Of a stretch of DNA of 64,000 nt, positions 28,780-37,984 are shown one piece after another. The translations under genes were made by a program, and so were the position numbers. The notes below the pieces were generated by a model. It had not been told where the DNA came from and ran no database searches. It saw only the letters and a list, made by a program, of their open reading frames with translations. Within the stretch, counting starts at the first letter, position 1. Each line of letters opens with the position of its first letter. Source of the DNA: Acetobacter sicerae (GTDB lineage Bacteria; Pseudomonadota; Alphaproteobacteria; Acetobacterales; Acetobacteraceae); the NCBI RefSeq assembly GCF_011516765.1, contig NZ_JAAABN010000005.1:124001-188000 (forward strand), given 5' to 3'.

Positions 28780-29289
28780 ATGCCAGAACATGAAGGCGAG
28801 ACATTCGATCAGGCGGAAATCGAAGCCCTGTTCCTTGAGGCTGCGCGTGACGGTCAGACGGATCTTGTCAGCGAGTTCATCGCGGCGGGTCTGAGTCCTG
28901 ACGCCACGAATGACAAAGGATACACGCCGCTGATTCTGGCCGCCTATAACGGGCGCGGCGAGACGGTGAAGCAGTTGCTCGAATCCGGCGCATCCGTTGA
29001 CAAGACGGACGCCAAGGGTGCGACGGCGCTGGCCGGCGTGGCGTTCAAGGGCGATCGCCCGATTGCCGAAATCCTGATCGAGCACGGTGCGGCTGTGGAC
29101 GCCGTCAACAGTGTCGGGCGCACGCCGCTGATGTTCGCCGTCATGTTCGGGCGCACGGATATGGTGCGTTATCTGCTTGAAGCAGGCGCTGATCCGGACC
29201 GGAAGGATGGCGAAGGCCAGAGCGCCCGCGAAATGGCGGTCACACAGGGACAGCCGGATATGCTCACTCTTTTTGGAATTTCTTCATGA
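28780..29289 (+). CDS. Ankyrin-repeat protein coupled to hisC
   Basis: A 169-residue cytoplasmic protein composed of four to five ankyrin repeats (such as [20 protein letters not shown] and [20 protein letters not shown]) after a short acidic N-terminus. Ankyrin repeats bind other proteins; the partner is unknown. ATG at 28780 has AAGGGAG 6 bases upstream. Its stop overlaps the hisC start as ATGA, so the two are coupled. There is no signal peptide and no eukaryote-effector feature. Confidence 0.9.
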   Translation: MPEHEGETFDQAEIEALFLEAARDGQTDLVSEFIAAGLSPDATNDKGYTPLILAAYNGRGETVKQLLESGASVDKTDAKGATALAGVAFKGDRPIAEILIEHGAAVDAVNSVGRTPLMFAVMFGRTDMVRYLLEAGADPDRKDGEGQSAREMAVTQGQPDMLTLFGISS

Positions 29290-30365
29290 GTCGTTTCTGG
29301 AGTCCGCTGGTTCATCGCCTCACGCCTTATGTTCCCGGTGAGCAGCCTCGTCTGACCAATCTGATCAAGCTGAACACCAACGAGAGTCCCTACGGTCCGT
29401 CTCCCAAGGCGATTGCGGCCATGCAGGCGGCGACCGACGAGACGCTCCGCCTCTATCCCGACCCGGCGTCTCTAGCCCTGCGTGAGGCTGTCGCCCGCCG
29501 CGAGGGGGTGACGGCGGATCACGTCTTTGTCGGCAATGGTTCGGATGAGGTTCTGGCGCACGCGTTCCAGGCGTTCTTCAACCATGGCGAGCCGGTGCTG
29601 TTCGCCGATGTGACCTATAGTTTCTATCCGGTCTATTGCGGTCTTTACGGTCTGCCCTTCGAGACCATTCCGCTCGATGACGGGCTGCGTGTGCGGATCG
29701 GGGATTTCAACCGTCCGAACAGCGGCATCGTGCTGGCCAACCCCAATGCGCCGACCGGGATTGCGCTGGGGCTTGGGGACATAGAAAAGCTGCTGGCTGC
29801 GCATCCGGACCGGGTGGTGCTGATTGATGAAGCCTATGTGGATTTCGGCGCTGAATCCGCTGTCTCACTTGTCAGCCGCTATCCGAATCTTCTGGTGGTC
29901 CAGACATTCTCCAAATCACGGGGACTGGCTGGCCTGCGTGTCGGTTTTGCTGTCGGTGATCCGGCCCTTATCGAAGGGCTGGTCCGTGTAAAGGACAGCT
30001 TCAATTCATATCCGCTTGATCGTCTGGCGCAGGCTGGCGCTCTGGCGGCCTATGAAGACGAAGAATGGCTTGCCGAATGCGTCAACAGGGTGATGGCGAC
30101 CCGGACGGCTCTGTCGGGTTCCCTCGCGGAACTCGGTTTTGAGGTATTGCCTTCCAGCGCCAACTTTGTTTACGCTCGGCATCAGGATCGTGAGGCTGCC
30201 ATGCTGGCGGCCGCGTTGAGAGAAAGGGCGATAATCGTGCGCCATCTTAAAGGCCCGCGAACATCATCCTGGCTCAGGATCACGGTCGGAACCGATGCGC
30301 AATGCGCAGCACTGGTGAAGGCGTTGCAGGATATCCTGCACAGAAATGATCAGTCGCCGGATTAA
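29286..30365 (+). CDS. hisC: Histidinol-phosphate aminotransferase
   Basis: PLP enzyme of histidine synthesis (imidazole acetol phosphate to histidinol phosphate); many also accept aromatic 2-oxo acids. 359 residues. Visible are [70 protein letters not shown], and [17 protein letters not shown] with the PLP lysine. Other his genes are absent here, so an aromatic aminotransferase role is a real alternative. Confidence 0.93.
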   Translation: MSRFWSPLVHRLTPYVPGEQPRLTNLIKLNTNESPYGPSPKAIAAMQAATDETLRLYPDPASLALREAVARREGVTADHVFVGNGSDEVLAHAFQAFFNHGEPVLFADVTYSFYPVYCGLYGLPFETIPLDDGLRVRIGDFNRPNSGIVLANPNAPTGIALGLGDIEKLLAAHPDRVVLIDEAYVDFGAESAVSLVSRYPNLLVVQTFSKSRGLAGLRVGFAVGDPALIEGLVRVKDSFNSYPLDRLAQAGALAAYEDEEWLAECVNRVMATRTALSGSLAELGFEVLPSSANFVYARHQDREAAMLAAALRERAIIVRHLKGPRTSSWLRITVGTDAQCAALVKALQDILHRNDQSPD

Positions 30366-30417
30366 CGCCGACTTCCATTTTCTGAACACTTCCCCGCACT
30401 CCGAAAAACAGACAGCC

Positions 30418-30491
30418 CTCTCACGTCTGTCGTTCTCGCCCGTCGGCAGGACTGGTCAGTCGTAAAGGACAGGTGAGAGAGTCTGTTTTTT
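30418..30491 (+). terminator. Probable terminator after hisC
   Basis: CTCTCACGTCTGTC and GGACAGGTGAGAG can pair with small mismatches around a long loop, followed by TCTGTTTTTTC. The large loop lowers certainty. Confidence 0.45.
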
Positions 30492-30561
30492 CACTTTTTG
30501 TTAGAATCTGTCCTCCAGATATGGGGGTAACCTTTTGTCCTGCCTGATTGGGTTTTGAAAC

Positions 30562-30855
30562 ATGCGTGCTTTTCACGGCCAGCTTTCGGATAATCAGCCG
30601 ATCCGCCGTACTCTTGCTGAGAAGCAGAAGCAGCTTCGTGACCTCAAGGAAACGCTGGCATCCATGAAGTCGCACACGGCTCCCGCCCTGCGGGACAGCG
30701 TGCGCAAGCGTATCGCCCAGCTTGAGGCCGAACTGACTGCGGCTCCCGCTCTGAAGTCTTCGTCCGACAATCGGACACAGCGTCCGGCTGCTGCCCGCGC
30801 AGGGGAAGCCCCCCGTCGGCCACGTAGTCGCATCCGTTCAGACCTGACGGGCTGA
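30562..30855 (+). CDS. Small basic coiled-coil hypothetical protein
   Basis: 97 residues. Residues 15-60 form a charged heptad-like helix (TLAEKQKQLRDLKETLASMK), and the rest is low-complexity Arg/Pro/Ala ending RRPRSRIRSDLTG, suggesting a nucleic-acid or membrane-surface contact. No known family. The ATG at 30562 has no clear ribosome site, and the gene is isolated between hisC and ubiH. The helical first half looks protein-like, so a real gene is more likely than not. Confidence 0.5.
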   Translation: MRAFHGQLSDNQPIRRTLAEKQKQLRDLKETLASMKSHTAPALRDSVRKRIAQLEAELTAAPALKSSSDNRTQRPAAARAGEAPRRPRSRIRSDLTG

Positions 30856-31058
30856 ATGACTGTCCATGGCGCGACACCTGCGGGTGTCGTTGCCTGCCGG
30901 AATCATGATTTCGGCAGGCTCAAAGGTCCGGTGTCCCCGGACCTTTTCTGTTTTTACGGCGACCGATGATACTTGTCGGAAGAAAAGCCAATGATCCGTA
31001 AGCAGACGCTGTTCGCACCCGCAAAGCACCCAGGGCCTTGACCCGGATTAAACGGTTT

Positions 31059-31096
31059 CCAAAGGCGAGCCTTTGGCGGGGTGCGGGGCAGAGCCC
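31059..31096. repeat. Dispersed double-hairpin repeat, copy 2
   Basis: Hairpin A CCAAAGGC/GCCTTTGG (31059-31076) and hairpin B GGGGC/GCCCC (31085-31097 region) are joined by CGGGGTGC. Same architecture and orientation as the copy at 60686-60736. It lies 40 bases past the ubiH stop, so it may also act as terminator. Confidence 0.65.
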
Positions 31097-31132
31097 CAGT
31101 AATCTACAAAGTCAGACAGAAGACCTGTCGGA

Positions 31133-32362
31133 TCAGACACCCATCGCATGTTTGACGAACGCCTTCCGCAGACGCGGCAGACGCTGAACAGTCGCAATCC
31201 CGACATCCCTCGCTAAGCGCAACACCGGATTGTCGTTGCTGAACAGACGATCCAGCGCGTCGGTCGCCACAAACATCATCATGTTTGCAGGGCGGCATCG
31301 CGCCTGATAGCGGGCCAGCAGGGCCGGATTGCCGAGATCCTCCCCCTTGCCGTGCGCGGTGATCAGAATATCCGAAAGTGCGATCACATCCCGGAACCCG
31401 AGATTGAGACCCTGCCCGGCGATGGGGTGAATGCCGTGCGCTGCGTCACCCGCCAGCACAAGACGTGTGGCGGTGTAGCGCTGGGCATACTGCGCTGCGA
31501 GCGGATACACCCAGCGGCGACCCACTGGCGTGACGTCTCCCAGCCGATCACCGATGCGACGCTTCAGCTCGCGCTTGAACTGTTCTTCCGGGAGGGCGGC
31601 GATCCGCCGGGCCATCGCGTCCTTTTCACTCCAGACAATTGCTGAAAGATAAGGATGCTCGGCGGTCCCGGTCATCGGGAGCTGGGCGAAGGGGCCGCCC
31701 GGCAGGAAATGCTCCAGCGCGCCGTTGTCATGCGGGTACTCATGGGCGATCGCGCAGACGATGCCGCTCTGTCCATAGGCGAGTTTCGTGATGGGAATAC
31801 CGGCCCTGGACCGTGTCCGGCTGCCGCGACCGTCTGCGGCCACAAGAAGCTGCGCCCGTATCGTGCGGCCATCCGTGGCTTTCACGGTCACGCCGCTTTC
31901 ATTCCGCATGATCGAGACGTCGGCAGGCGCCAGCACCGTCACCAGCGGAGAATTGTGCAGCGTGGCGTTCAGGGCCACACGCAGGGCGCGGGCTTCCGCC
32001 ATCCAGCCGAAAGGCTGCGTCGAGTCTTCACGGGTGAATTCAAGGGACAACGAGGAAGGAGGCTGGCCCGGTCTGCCATCCGTGACGAGAATATCCTCGA
32101 TGGGGCAGGCGATCTGCGGAAGATGCTCCCAGACACCGGCGGCTTCGAGAAGGTTTTTTGAGCCGGCGGCGATGGCGTAGGCCCTGCCGTCGAATTCCGG
32201 ATTCTCCATCGGCGGCAGCGCTGAGCGGTCCACGACAGCCACGGGAACCCCATCCCTGGCAAGGCGGCAGGCCAGCGTGGCCCCCACGGGACCCGCGCCG
32301 ATAATGCAGACCGCAACGTCCGTGACTGTTTCGCCAGTGCCCTGTTCCGTCATGCTGGACAT
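31133..32362 (-). CDS. ubiH: UbiH/UbiF/COQ6-family FAD-dependent hydroxylase
   Basis: Flavin monooxygenase of ubiquinone ring hydroxylation. 409 residues with the Rossmann FAD motif CIIGAGPVGATLACRLA, the DG motif LLVAADGRGSRTR, and the GD motif LVLAGDAAHGIHPIAGQGLN. ATG at 32362 has GGAGG 7 bases upstream. Which ring position it hydroxylates (UbiH, UbiF, UbiI or the broad alphaproteobacterial UbiL/UbiM) cannot be decided from sequence, so the symbol is provisional. Divergent from the PII gene. Confidence 0.88.
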   Translation of the reverse strand: MSSMTEQGTGETVTDVAVCIIGAGPVGATLACRLARDGVPVAVVDRSALPPMENPEFDGRAYAIAAGSKNLLEAAGVWEHLPQIACPIEDILVTDGRPGQPPSSLSLEFTREDSTQPFGWMAEARALRVALNATLHNSPLVTVLAPADVSIMRNESGVTVKATDGRTIRAQLLVAADGRGSRTRSRAGIPITKLAYGQSGIVCAIAHEYPHDNGALEHFLPGGPFAQLPMTGTAEHPYLSAIVWSEKDAMARRIAALPEEQFKRELKRRIGDRLGDVTPVGRRWVYPLAAQYAQRYTATRLVLAGDAAHGIHPIAGQGLNLGFRDVIALSDILITAHGKGEDLGNPALLARYQARCRPANMMMFVATDALDRLFSNDNPVLRLARDVGIATVQRLPRLRKAFVKHAMGV

Positions 32363-32575
32363 ACCGAGGCCTCCATGAATTCAACAATTTATGCCGGGCC
32401 CGCATACGCAGAAAACAGCCCGGTCTCAGTGGCGGAACTCATGACATGCTTTGAGCGTTCGAGCTATCCCAAGCGATGTGTTCCATATGACGTGACAGGA
32501 AGGAAACAATATGCTTCCTTGGCAAAGCCATTACGGCATCGTTGTGAATTTTCTGGTGATTAAAGAGGAACTGGG

Positions 32576-32914
32576 ATGAAGCTCGTCACGGCAATTATCA
32601 AGCCCTTCAAGCTCGACGACGTCCGCGACGCGCTCTCGCCGTTGGGGATCCAAGGGCTGACCGTGTCTGAAGTCAAAGGCTTCGGTCGTCAGAAAGGGCA
32701 GACCGAGATTTATCGCGGCGCGGAGTACCACGTCAGCTTTCTGCCGAAGATCAGAATTGAAATCGCAACCTCCGACGCGCTTGTCGATCAGGTGGTCGAG
32801 GCCATTCTTCAGTCTGCCCATACCGGGAAAATCGGTGATGGAAAGATCTTTGTCAGCGACCTGAACCGCGTTGTGCGTATCCGCACACGTGAAAGTGGTG
32901 ACGAGGCGCTTTAA
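32576..32914 (+). CDS. glnK: PII nitrogen-regulatory protein (GlnB/GlnK)
   Basis: 112-residue trimeric signal protein that reads ATP/ADP, 2-oxoglutarate and, through uridylylation, glutamine. The N-terminus MKLVTAIIKPFKLDDVRDAL, the T-loop GQTEIYRGAEY with Tyr51 (uridylylation site) and the C-terminal GDGKIFVSDLNRVVRIRT are all present. An AGAGGAAC ribosome site precedes the ATG. Unlike most PII genes it has neither amtB nor glnA next to it, so GlnB versus GlnK is unresolved. Confidence 0.93.
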   Translation: MKLVTAIIKPFKLDDVRDALSPLGIQGLTVSEVKGFGRQKGQTEIYRGAEYHVSFLPKIRIEIATSDALVDQVVEAILQSAHTGKIGDGKIFVSDLNRVVRIRTRESGDEAL

Positions 32915-33092
32915 GCCTGTCCAGACCGGCGACATCCTCCGGGAAAGGCTGCCTGCCGGCAGCCTGCCGACGGATGGTGTCGGAAGTCATCCGGTCACTT
33001 CCTGAGACAATCTTTCACCAGTTCTTCTGTCGCGAAGCTCTCTCGCACCTGTCCCTCTTCACATTGACGCTTCGACAACCCATTATCCTCCC

Positions 33093-33434
33093 ATGACCCA
33101 GAGCTTCACCGTTTCCGACGCCGCCGCCCGACGCATCGCCGAGATCATCGCGACGAAAGGGGCTGCCGAATCGACGTCCGCCCTGCGCGTTTCCGTTTCA
33201 GCGGGAGGGTGCAACGGCTTTCAGTACGAGTTCAGACTCGATCCGGAAACGTCGCCGGATGACTTTGTCGTCACCAGTCACGGTATCCGCGTCGTGGTCG
33301 ATCCCGTCAGTCTGGATCTGATGAATGGCGGCGAACTCGACTTTGTCGACAAACTGATGGGCGCGCATTTTGCGGTGAAGAACCCGAATGCGGCCTCCGG
33401 GTGCGGATGTGGCACGAGCTTCTCGCTCGCCTGA
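33093..33434 (+). CDS. HesB/IscA/ErpA-type iron-sulfur carrier
   Basis: 113-residue A-type carrier that delivers Fe-S clusters to target proteins. The three conserved cysteines are Cys40 (SAGGCNGF), Cys104 and Cys106 (GCGCGTSF). The middle block VVDPVSLDLMNGGELDFVD matches the ErpA/IscA pattern. It stands alone, away from any isc/suf set, which fits an ErpA-like role better than IscA. Confidence 0.92.
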   Translation: MTQSFTVSDAAARRIAEIIATKGAAESTSALRVSVSAGGCNGFQYEFRLDPETSPDDFVVTSHGIRVVVDPVSLDLMNGGELDFVDKLMGAHFAVKNPNAASGCGCGTSFSLA

Positions 33435-33554
33435 CGCAGTCGTTTCCTCCGCCGTGACCTGTTTCCTTCGCAGCAGAACGACAGCGCGGTCTTCCATCGG
33501 ACCTGCACATACAGGTCCGTCCGCACACCCGGTTCACAAGGCCGCCATAACGCC

Positions 33555-34325
33555 ATGAAAATTGCGACCTGGAATGTCAATTCCATCCGCCAGCGTCAGT
33601 CTCTTGTCCTCGACTGGCTGAAGCGCAACGAACCGGACCTGCTTCTGTTGCAGGAAATCAAATGCGAGGACCATCTGTTTCCCGCTTCGGTCTTTGAAGA
33701 AGCCGGTTATATCTCTCACTGTGTCGGGCAGAAATCCTACAATGGCGTGGCGGTTCTTTCCCGCCGTCCTGTCGAGGTTCTGGCTCGCAGCCTGCCGGGT
33801 CTGGGCGACCCTGAGCCGCCGGCGCGTTATATTGAGGTCAGGCTTGATTCCCTGACCGTGGGTAATCTGTATCTCCCCAATGGCAATTCCGGCGGTGAAG
33901 CCGGTTTTCTCGGCAAGCTGGAATTTCTGGACGCTCTTGCCCGTCATGCGGAAACCATGCTGCGGGCGGGCACGAATTTCATTCTTGCCGGTGATTACAA
34001 TGTCTGTCCGACAGACCGGGATCTCGCCCCCGGCGCGCTGTCCGCCACGGATGCTCTTGTCCGCCCCGAAAGCCGTGCGGCCTTCAGGCGGTTGCTCTGG
34101 CTTGGCCTGACGGACGCCGTGCGGGCGCTTCATCCCGACGAGACGATCTATACGTTCTGGGATTATCAGGCCGGGGCCTTCAACCGTGATATGGGACTCC
34201 GCATCGACCATCTTCTGCTCTCGCCCGCCGTGGCGGAGCGTCTTGTCAAAGCGGAACCGGACAAGGCCGAGCGGGCGCTGCCTCAGCCGTCCGACCATGT
34301 TCCCGTCATGATCACGCTGGACTGA
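33555..34325 (+). CDS. xthA: Exodeoxyribonuclease III (AP endonuclease)
   Basis: Mg2+-dependent base-excision repair nuclease that cuts at abasic sites and trims 3' ends. 256 residues, with the family motifs KIATWNVNSIRQR, LLLQEIKCED (metal Glu), GDYNVCPTDRD, FWDYQAGAFNRDMGLRIDHLL and the terminal SDHVPV (catalytic His). Confidence 0.95.
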   Translation: MKIATWNVNSIRQRQSLVLDWLKRNEPDLLLLQEIKCEDHLFPASVFEEAGYISHCVGQKSYNGVAVLSRRPVEVLARSLPGLGDPEPPARYIEVRLDSLTVGNLYLPNGNSGGEAGFLGKLEFLDALARHAETMLRAGTNFILAGDYNVCPTDRDLAPGALSATDALVRPESRAAFRRLLWLGLTDAVRALHPDETIYTFWDYQAGAFNRDMGLRIDHLLLSPAVAERLVKAEPDKAERALPQPSDHVPVMITLD

Positions 34326-34434
34326 AAAACCCTCCAGCGTCAGAAAGGTTAATCTGTCTGGCGGGATGTCACTCTAACTCTGGGTGACAGAATGCCGGCA
34401 TCTCAACAGAGCGCCGCTCATCCGGAGGTCCATC

Positions 34435-35895
34435 ATGGGCATTGCCAATCTTTCCGATCCATCTCTCTTCCGTGAACAGGCCTATATCGCGGGCGAATGG
34501 ATGACGTCGTCTTCCGGCAAGACGCTGTCCGTCACCAATCCGGCGACGGGTGAAGTGATCGGAACGATTCCGGCCTGTACGGCCGCGGAGACCCAGCGGG
34601 CGATCGAAGCCGCGGACCGGGCGCAGACCAAGTGGAAAACCACCAGTCCTGATGAGCGCGCCAACCTCCTGATGGCGTGGTATGACCTGATTCTGCAGAA
34701 CGCCGAAGATCTGGCGCTCATCATGACGGTCGAGCAGGGCAAGCCTCTGTCCGAGTCGAAGGGTGAGGTGAAATACGGCGCTACCTTCATCAAGTGGTTC
34801 GCGGAAGAAGCCCGTCGTATCAACGGGGCCGTCATTACGCCGCCGCAGAAGGATCGCCGCGTCCTTACCGTGAAGCAGCCGGTCGGCACCACTGCCGCCA
34901 TCACGCCGTGGAACTTCCCCAACGCCATGATCACCCGCAAGTGCGGTCCGGCTTTCGCCGCCGGATGCAGCATGGTGCTCAAGCCGTCCGAACTGACGCC
35001 TTATTCCGCGCTGGCGCTGGCCGTTCTGGCCGAGCGCGCCGGTCTGCCGAAGGGGCTGTTCTCTCTCGTGACCGGCGACGCGAAGGAAATCGGCCCGGAA
35101 CTGACCTCCAGCCCGGTCGTGCGCAAGCTGTCCTTCACCGGCTCCACACATGTCGGCGCGCTGCTGATGCGCCAGTCAGCCGACACCATCAAGCGCCTGA
35201 GTCTGGAGCTTGGTGGAAACGCGCCGTTCATTATCTTCGATGACGCCGATCTGGAAACGGCTGTTGCTGGCGCTCTGGCCAGCAAGTTCCGTAATGCCGG
35301 ACAGACCTGCGTCTGCGCCAACCGCATCTTTGTGCAGGACGGCATCCACGACCGGTTTGTCGCCCGGATGAAGGAAGAGGTCGCCAAATTCAAGGTCGGT
35401 AACGGGCTTGAGGAGGGCGTGACGATGGGGCCGCTCATCAATGAAGGCGCCGTGAAGAAGGTCCGCGAGCATGTCGAGGACGCTCTGTCCAAAGGCGCCC
35501 GCTATGTCAGCGCGCCTCTTGAGACAAACGGCAACTTCGCCACGCCGGTCGTGCTGGAAGGCGTGACGACCGAGATGCGTGTGTTCAGCGAAGAGACGTT
35601 CGGGCCGCTGATGCCGATCTTCAGGTTCAGCGATGAAGCGGAAGCGATCCGCAAGGCCAATGACACGCCATTCGGTCTGGCCAGCTACTTCTTCACGACG
35701 GATATGAGCCGGGCGTGGCGTGTCGGCGAGGCGCTGGAATATGGCATGGTCGGCGTGAATACCGGCATGGTGTCGATGGAATGTGCGCCTTTCGGCGGGG
35801 TGAAGCAGTCCGGGCTTGGCCGTGAAGGCGGAGCGGAAGGCATCGACGAGTTCCTTGAGGTCAAGGCGCTCCATATGGCGGGTCTCAAGCTGTAA
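34435..35895 (+). CDS. gabD: NAD(P)-dependent succinate-semialdehyde dehydrogenase
   Basis: 486-residue aldehyde dehydrogenase of the GabD branch, oxidising succinate semialdehyde to succinate (GABA shunt). Signatures are TPWNFPNAMITRKCGPAFAAG, LELGGNAPFIIFDDADLE (catalytic Glu), NAGQTCVCANR (catalytic Cys), EETFGPLMPIF, and GVKQSGLGREGG near the C-terminus. ATG at 34435 is chosen because GGAGG lies 6 bases upstream; the open frame starts earlier. Other small aldehydes are possible substrates. Confidence 0.92.
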   Translation: MGIANLSDPSLFREQAYIAGEWMTSSSGKTLSVTNPATGEVIGTIPACTAAETQRAIEAADRAQTKWKTTSPDERANLLMAWYDLILQNAEDLALIMTVEQGKPLSESKGEVKYGATFIKWFAEEARRINGAVITPPQKDRRVLTVKQPVGTTAAITPWNFPNAMITRKCGPAFAAGCSMVLKPSELTPYSALALAVLAERAGLPKGLFSLVTGDAKEIGPELTSSPVVRKLSFTGSTHVGALLMRQSADTIKRLSLELGGNAPFIIFDDADLETAVAGALASKFRNAGQTCVCANRIFVQDGIHDRFVARMKEEVAKFKVGNGLEEGVTMGPLINEGAVKKVREHVEDALSKGARYVSAPLETNGNFATPVVLEGVTTEMRVFSEETFGPLMPIFRFSDEAEAIRKANDTPFGLASYFFTTDMSRAWRVGEALEYGMVGVNTGMVSMECAPFGGVKQSGLGREGGAEGIDEFLEVKALHMAGLKL

Positions 35896-36296
35896 TCTGA
35901 AGCACGTGCCCAGCCAGGCGAGAGGTCTGACTGGGCCGCTTTCAGATCTTTTGTTGCTGGTTTTTCTCGGTAAGTCGCAAAAAGCAGTGCAATAAATACT
36001 GTTTATTCTCTGCTTTTTATTGAGCTTCTATTCGTGCCGCGCACGTTTCTGCCAAAAGAAATCTTTCGGAAATAGTGTCGCCCGCATGTGGGGTGAAGCG
36101 CATGCGCTCTCTGACATTGTAAGTGTTATACTTAAATTGTTTTAATATCGCAGAATTGATGTCGATAATGAGAAACTGGTTTTTAATTTACATAACGACG
36201 TAAATTTTTAATTAAAAATAAAAATTGACCTTTCATGATTCACTTATGGTTAATAAAATAGACGAAATTCACTCCTTCACGGAGAGGCCTTGCGTC
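35896..36296 (+). other. AT-rich gap before the Hint-domain gene
   Basis: 401 bases with no convincing gene. A weak imperfect hairpin (CCCAG-CAG/CTG-CTGGG, 35909-35935) may terminate gabD. From about 35990 the sequence is AT-rich; TTGACC at 36225 followed by TAATAA is a possible but poorly spaced promoter for the downstream gene. Confidence 0.4.
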
Positions 36297-37754
36297 ATGA
36301 CCGTCTATAATCTCAATTCACAAAACAGCTCTCTACATACAAGTAGTAGTTCGTTCAGTAAGTATGGAACGAACTATATCAACGTGAGTGCTTCCGGAGC
36401 GTCAATATATCTGGATTCCATTCAGGCGGCTTCGTCAGGTACTCAGGTATATATCAACCAGTCAAACAATGCTGATTTCAGTATAGAGATTGGCTCTGGG
36501 AATATCTCTTCAGATTCCACTGTCGTTTATAACAAGGCGACTGATATAACGATCATAAATTATGACACTGCGGATGGGAAAAGCATATCTTTCCGGATCG
36601 TGGGTGATTTTCTGAATCTGGGATCGTCGATAGAAGCTGGAGCGCACTACGTTCAGAAAAATCTGACGGATGTTGTTCCGCAGTCTGGTGGTTACTATGA
36701 AATCACTGCCTGTTTTCTTGCGGGAACACTGATCTCGACAGTTTCCGGCGACGTGCGCGTCGAAGATATTCAGGAAGGCGACATCCTGAATACATGGTCA
36801 GATGCGGGCGGCGCTCCTGTTGCGCGCAAGGTGGTGTGGGCTGGAAAATCCCATGCCGTGGTCCGTCCTCTGCCTCATGAGGATGAGGCGGGTTATCCGG
36901 TGCGTGTTCTGAAAGACGCCATCGCCCCCGCCGTGCCTGCTCAGGATATGCTGGTGACTGCCGAACACTGCCTGTATCTGGATGGCGGATTTGTTCCTGT
37001 CCGGATGCTGGTGAATGGCAGATCCATCTTCTATGACCGGTCCATTCTTTCCTACGATTACTATCACATTGAGACTGAAAACCACGCCATCATCATGGCG
37101 GATGGCGTGCTGACGGAAAGCTATCTCGACACAGGAGACCGTCATGCATTCAGGCAGGTTGCCGGAGCAGCCCGGATCGGTAGTCGTGGACTGCGGTGGG
37201 AAACGGATGCCGCTGCTCCGCTGAAAACGGACAGCGCCTCTGTCGAGCCGATTTATCGTCGCATTGAAGCCCGGGCGATCGAGTGTGACGTCCCGATGCA
37301 TGCTGCGCTGCCGGTTCTGACGCATGATGCGGATCTCCATCTTGTTACGGAAAGCGGGCAGGTCATCAGGGAATCGCGTCAGGTGGATGGTTACACCGCC
37401 TTCCGGCTTCCGTCCGGCGTCAAATCGGTGCGGATCGTTTCCCGCACCAGCCGCCCCAGCGATGTCATGGGGGTGTTTGTGGATGACCGGCGCGCGCTCG
37501 GCGTCGCCATCGGAGAGATCAAGCTGTTTGACAGCGGCAAGCCGCATGTCCTGACGCCACATCTGACGGAGACGGAACTGTCTGGCTGGCAGTGCCGCGA
37601 TGCGGAGGGCGCGCGATGGACGGATGGCAATGCTCTGCTGTCGTTCGAAGGGCATGAAACCGGTGCGTTTGCCCAGCTTGCGGTCCGTATTCTCGCAGGC
37701 GGTCCTTACAGGCTGGCTGAGGTGGCTGGAGCCGATGACGTCCAGACTGCTTGA
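36297..37754 (+). CDS. Hint-domain (Hedgehog/intein type, PF13403-like) protein
   Basis: 485 residues. The first 138 are Ser/Asn/Tyr-rich and beta-like. A Hint domain follows: CFLAGTLIST with the potential nucleophile Cys139, VEDIQEGDIL, VTAEHCLYL with the block-B His224, and HIETENHAIIMADGVLTESY. The remaining 200 residues are another beta-rich domain. Such proteins are frequent in acetic acid bacteria and Rhodobacter relatives, mostly uncharacterised and thought to be secreted (established only as family annotation). No signal peptide is visible, so a type I or other route is likely. ATG at 36297 has GGAGAGG 9 bases upstream; the frame opens earlier. Confidence 0.85.
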   Translation: MTVYNLNSQNSSLHTSSSSFSKYGTNYINVSASGASIYLDSIQAASSGTQVYINQSNNADFSIEIGSGNISSDSTVVYNKATDITIINYDTADGKSISFRIVGDFLNLGSSIEAGAHYVQKNLTDVVPQSGGYYEITACFLAGTLISTVSGDVRVEDIQEGDILNTWSDAGGAPVARKVVWAGKSHAVVRPLPHEDEAGYPVRVLKDAIAPAVPAQDMLVTAEHCLYLDGGFVPVRMLVNGRSIFYDRSILSYDYYHIETENHAIIMADGVLTESYLDTGDRHAFRQVAGAARIGSRGLRWETDAAAPLKTDSASVEPIYRRIEARAIECDVPMHAALPVLTHDADLHLVTESGQVIRESRQVDGYTAFRLPSGVKSVRIVSRTSRPSDVMGVFVDDRRALGVAIGEIKLFDSGKPHVLTPHLTETELSGWQCRDAEGARWTDGNALLSFEGHETGAFAQLAVRILAGGPYRLAEVAGADDVQTA

Positions 37755-37807
37755 GTAGCTCAGGGCGCGTAGTGCTGCCCTGCATAACCGAGTGAGAGTG
37801 ATTCGAC

Positions 37808-37846
37808 AGTCCTGCCGCCCTGCTACCGGGCGGCAGGACTTTTTTT
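37808..37846 (+). terminator. Strong intrinsic terminator after the Hint gene
   Basis: A perfect 13-base stem (AGTCCTGCCGCCC with GGGCGGCAGGACT) around a 7-base loop, followed by seven T. Confidence 0.93.
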
Positions 37847-37984
37847 GTGTCATCCAGCGCGACGGAATTGGGCGTTTCTGTTTGACTCCTGCGCCTGCGG
37901 AGCGTAGGGACATGACCTGCACATAAGTCACGCCACCCCGCGAGTATTCGCGCAGTGGCGCGTATTCTTTTGGGGAAACGGTTC

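Noticed and set aside
32363..32575. Possible sigma-54 promoter upstream of the PII gene
   Set aside because: GG and GC dinucleotides are present (near TGGCGG) but not at the required 10-base spacing.
37955..37984. GTG start for ffh at 37955
   Set aside because: Adds ten residues not seen in Ffh; TTG at 37985 gives the normal N-terminus with a better-placed ribosome site.
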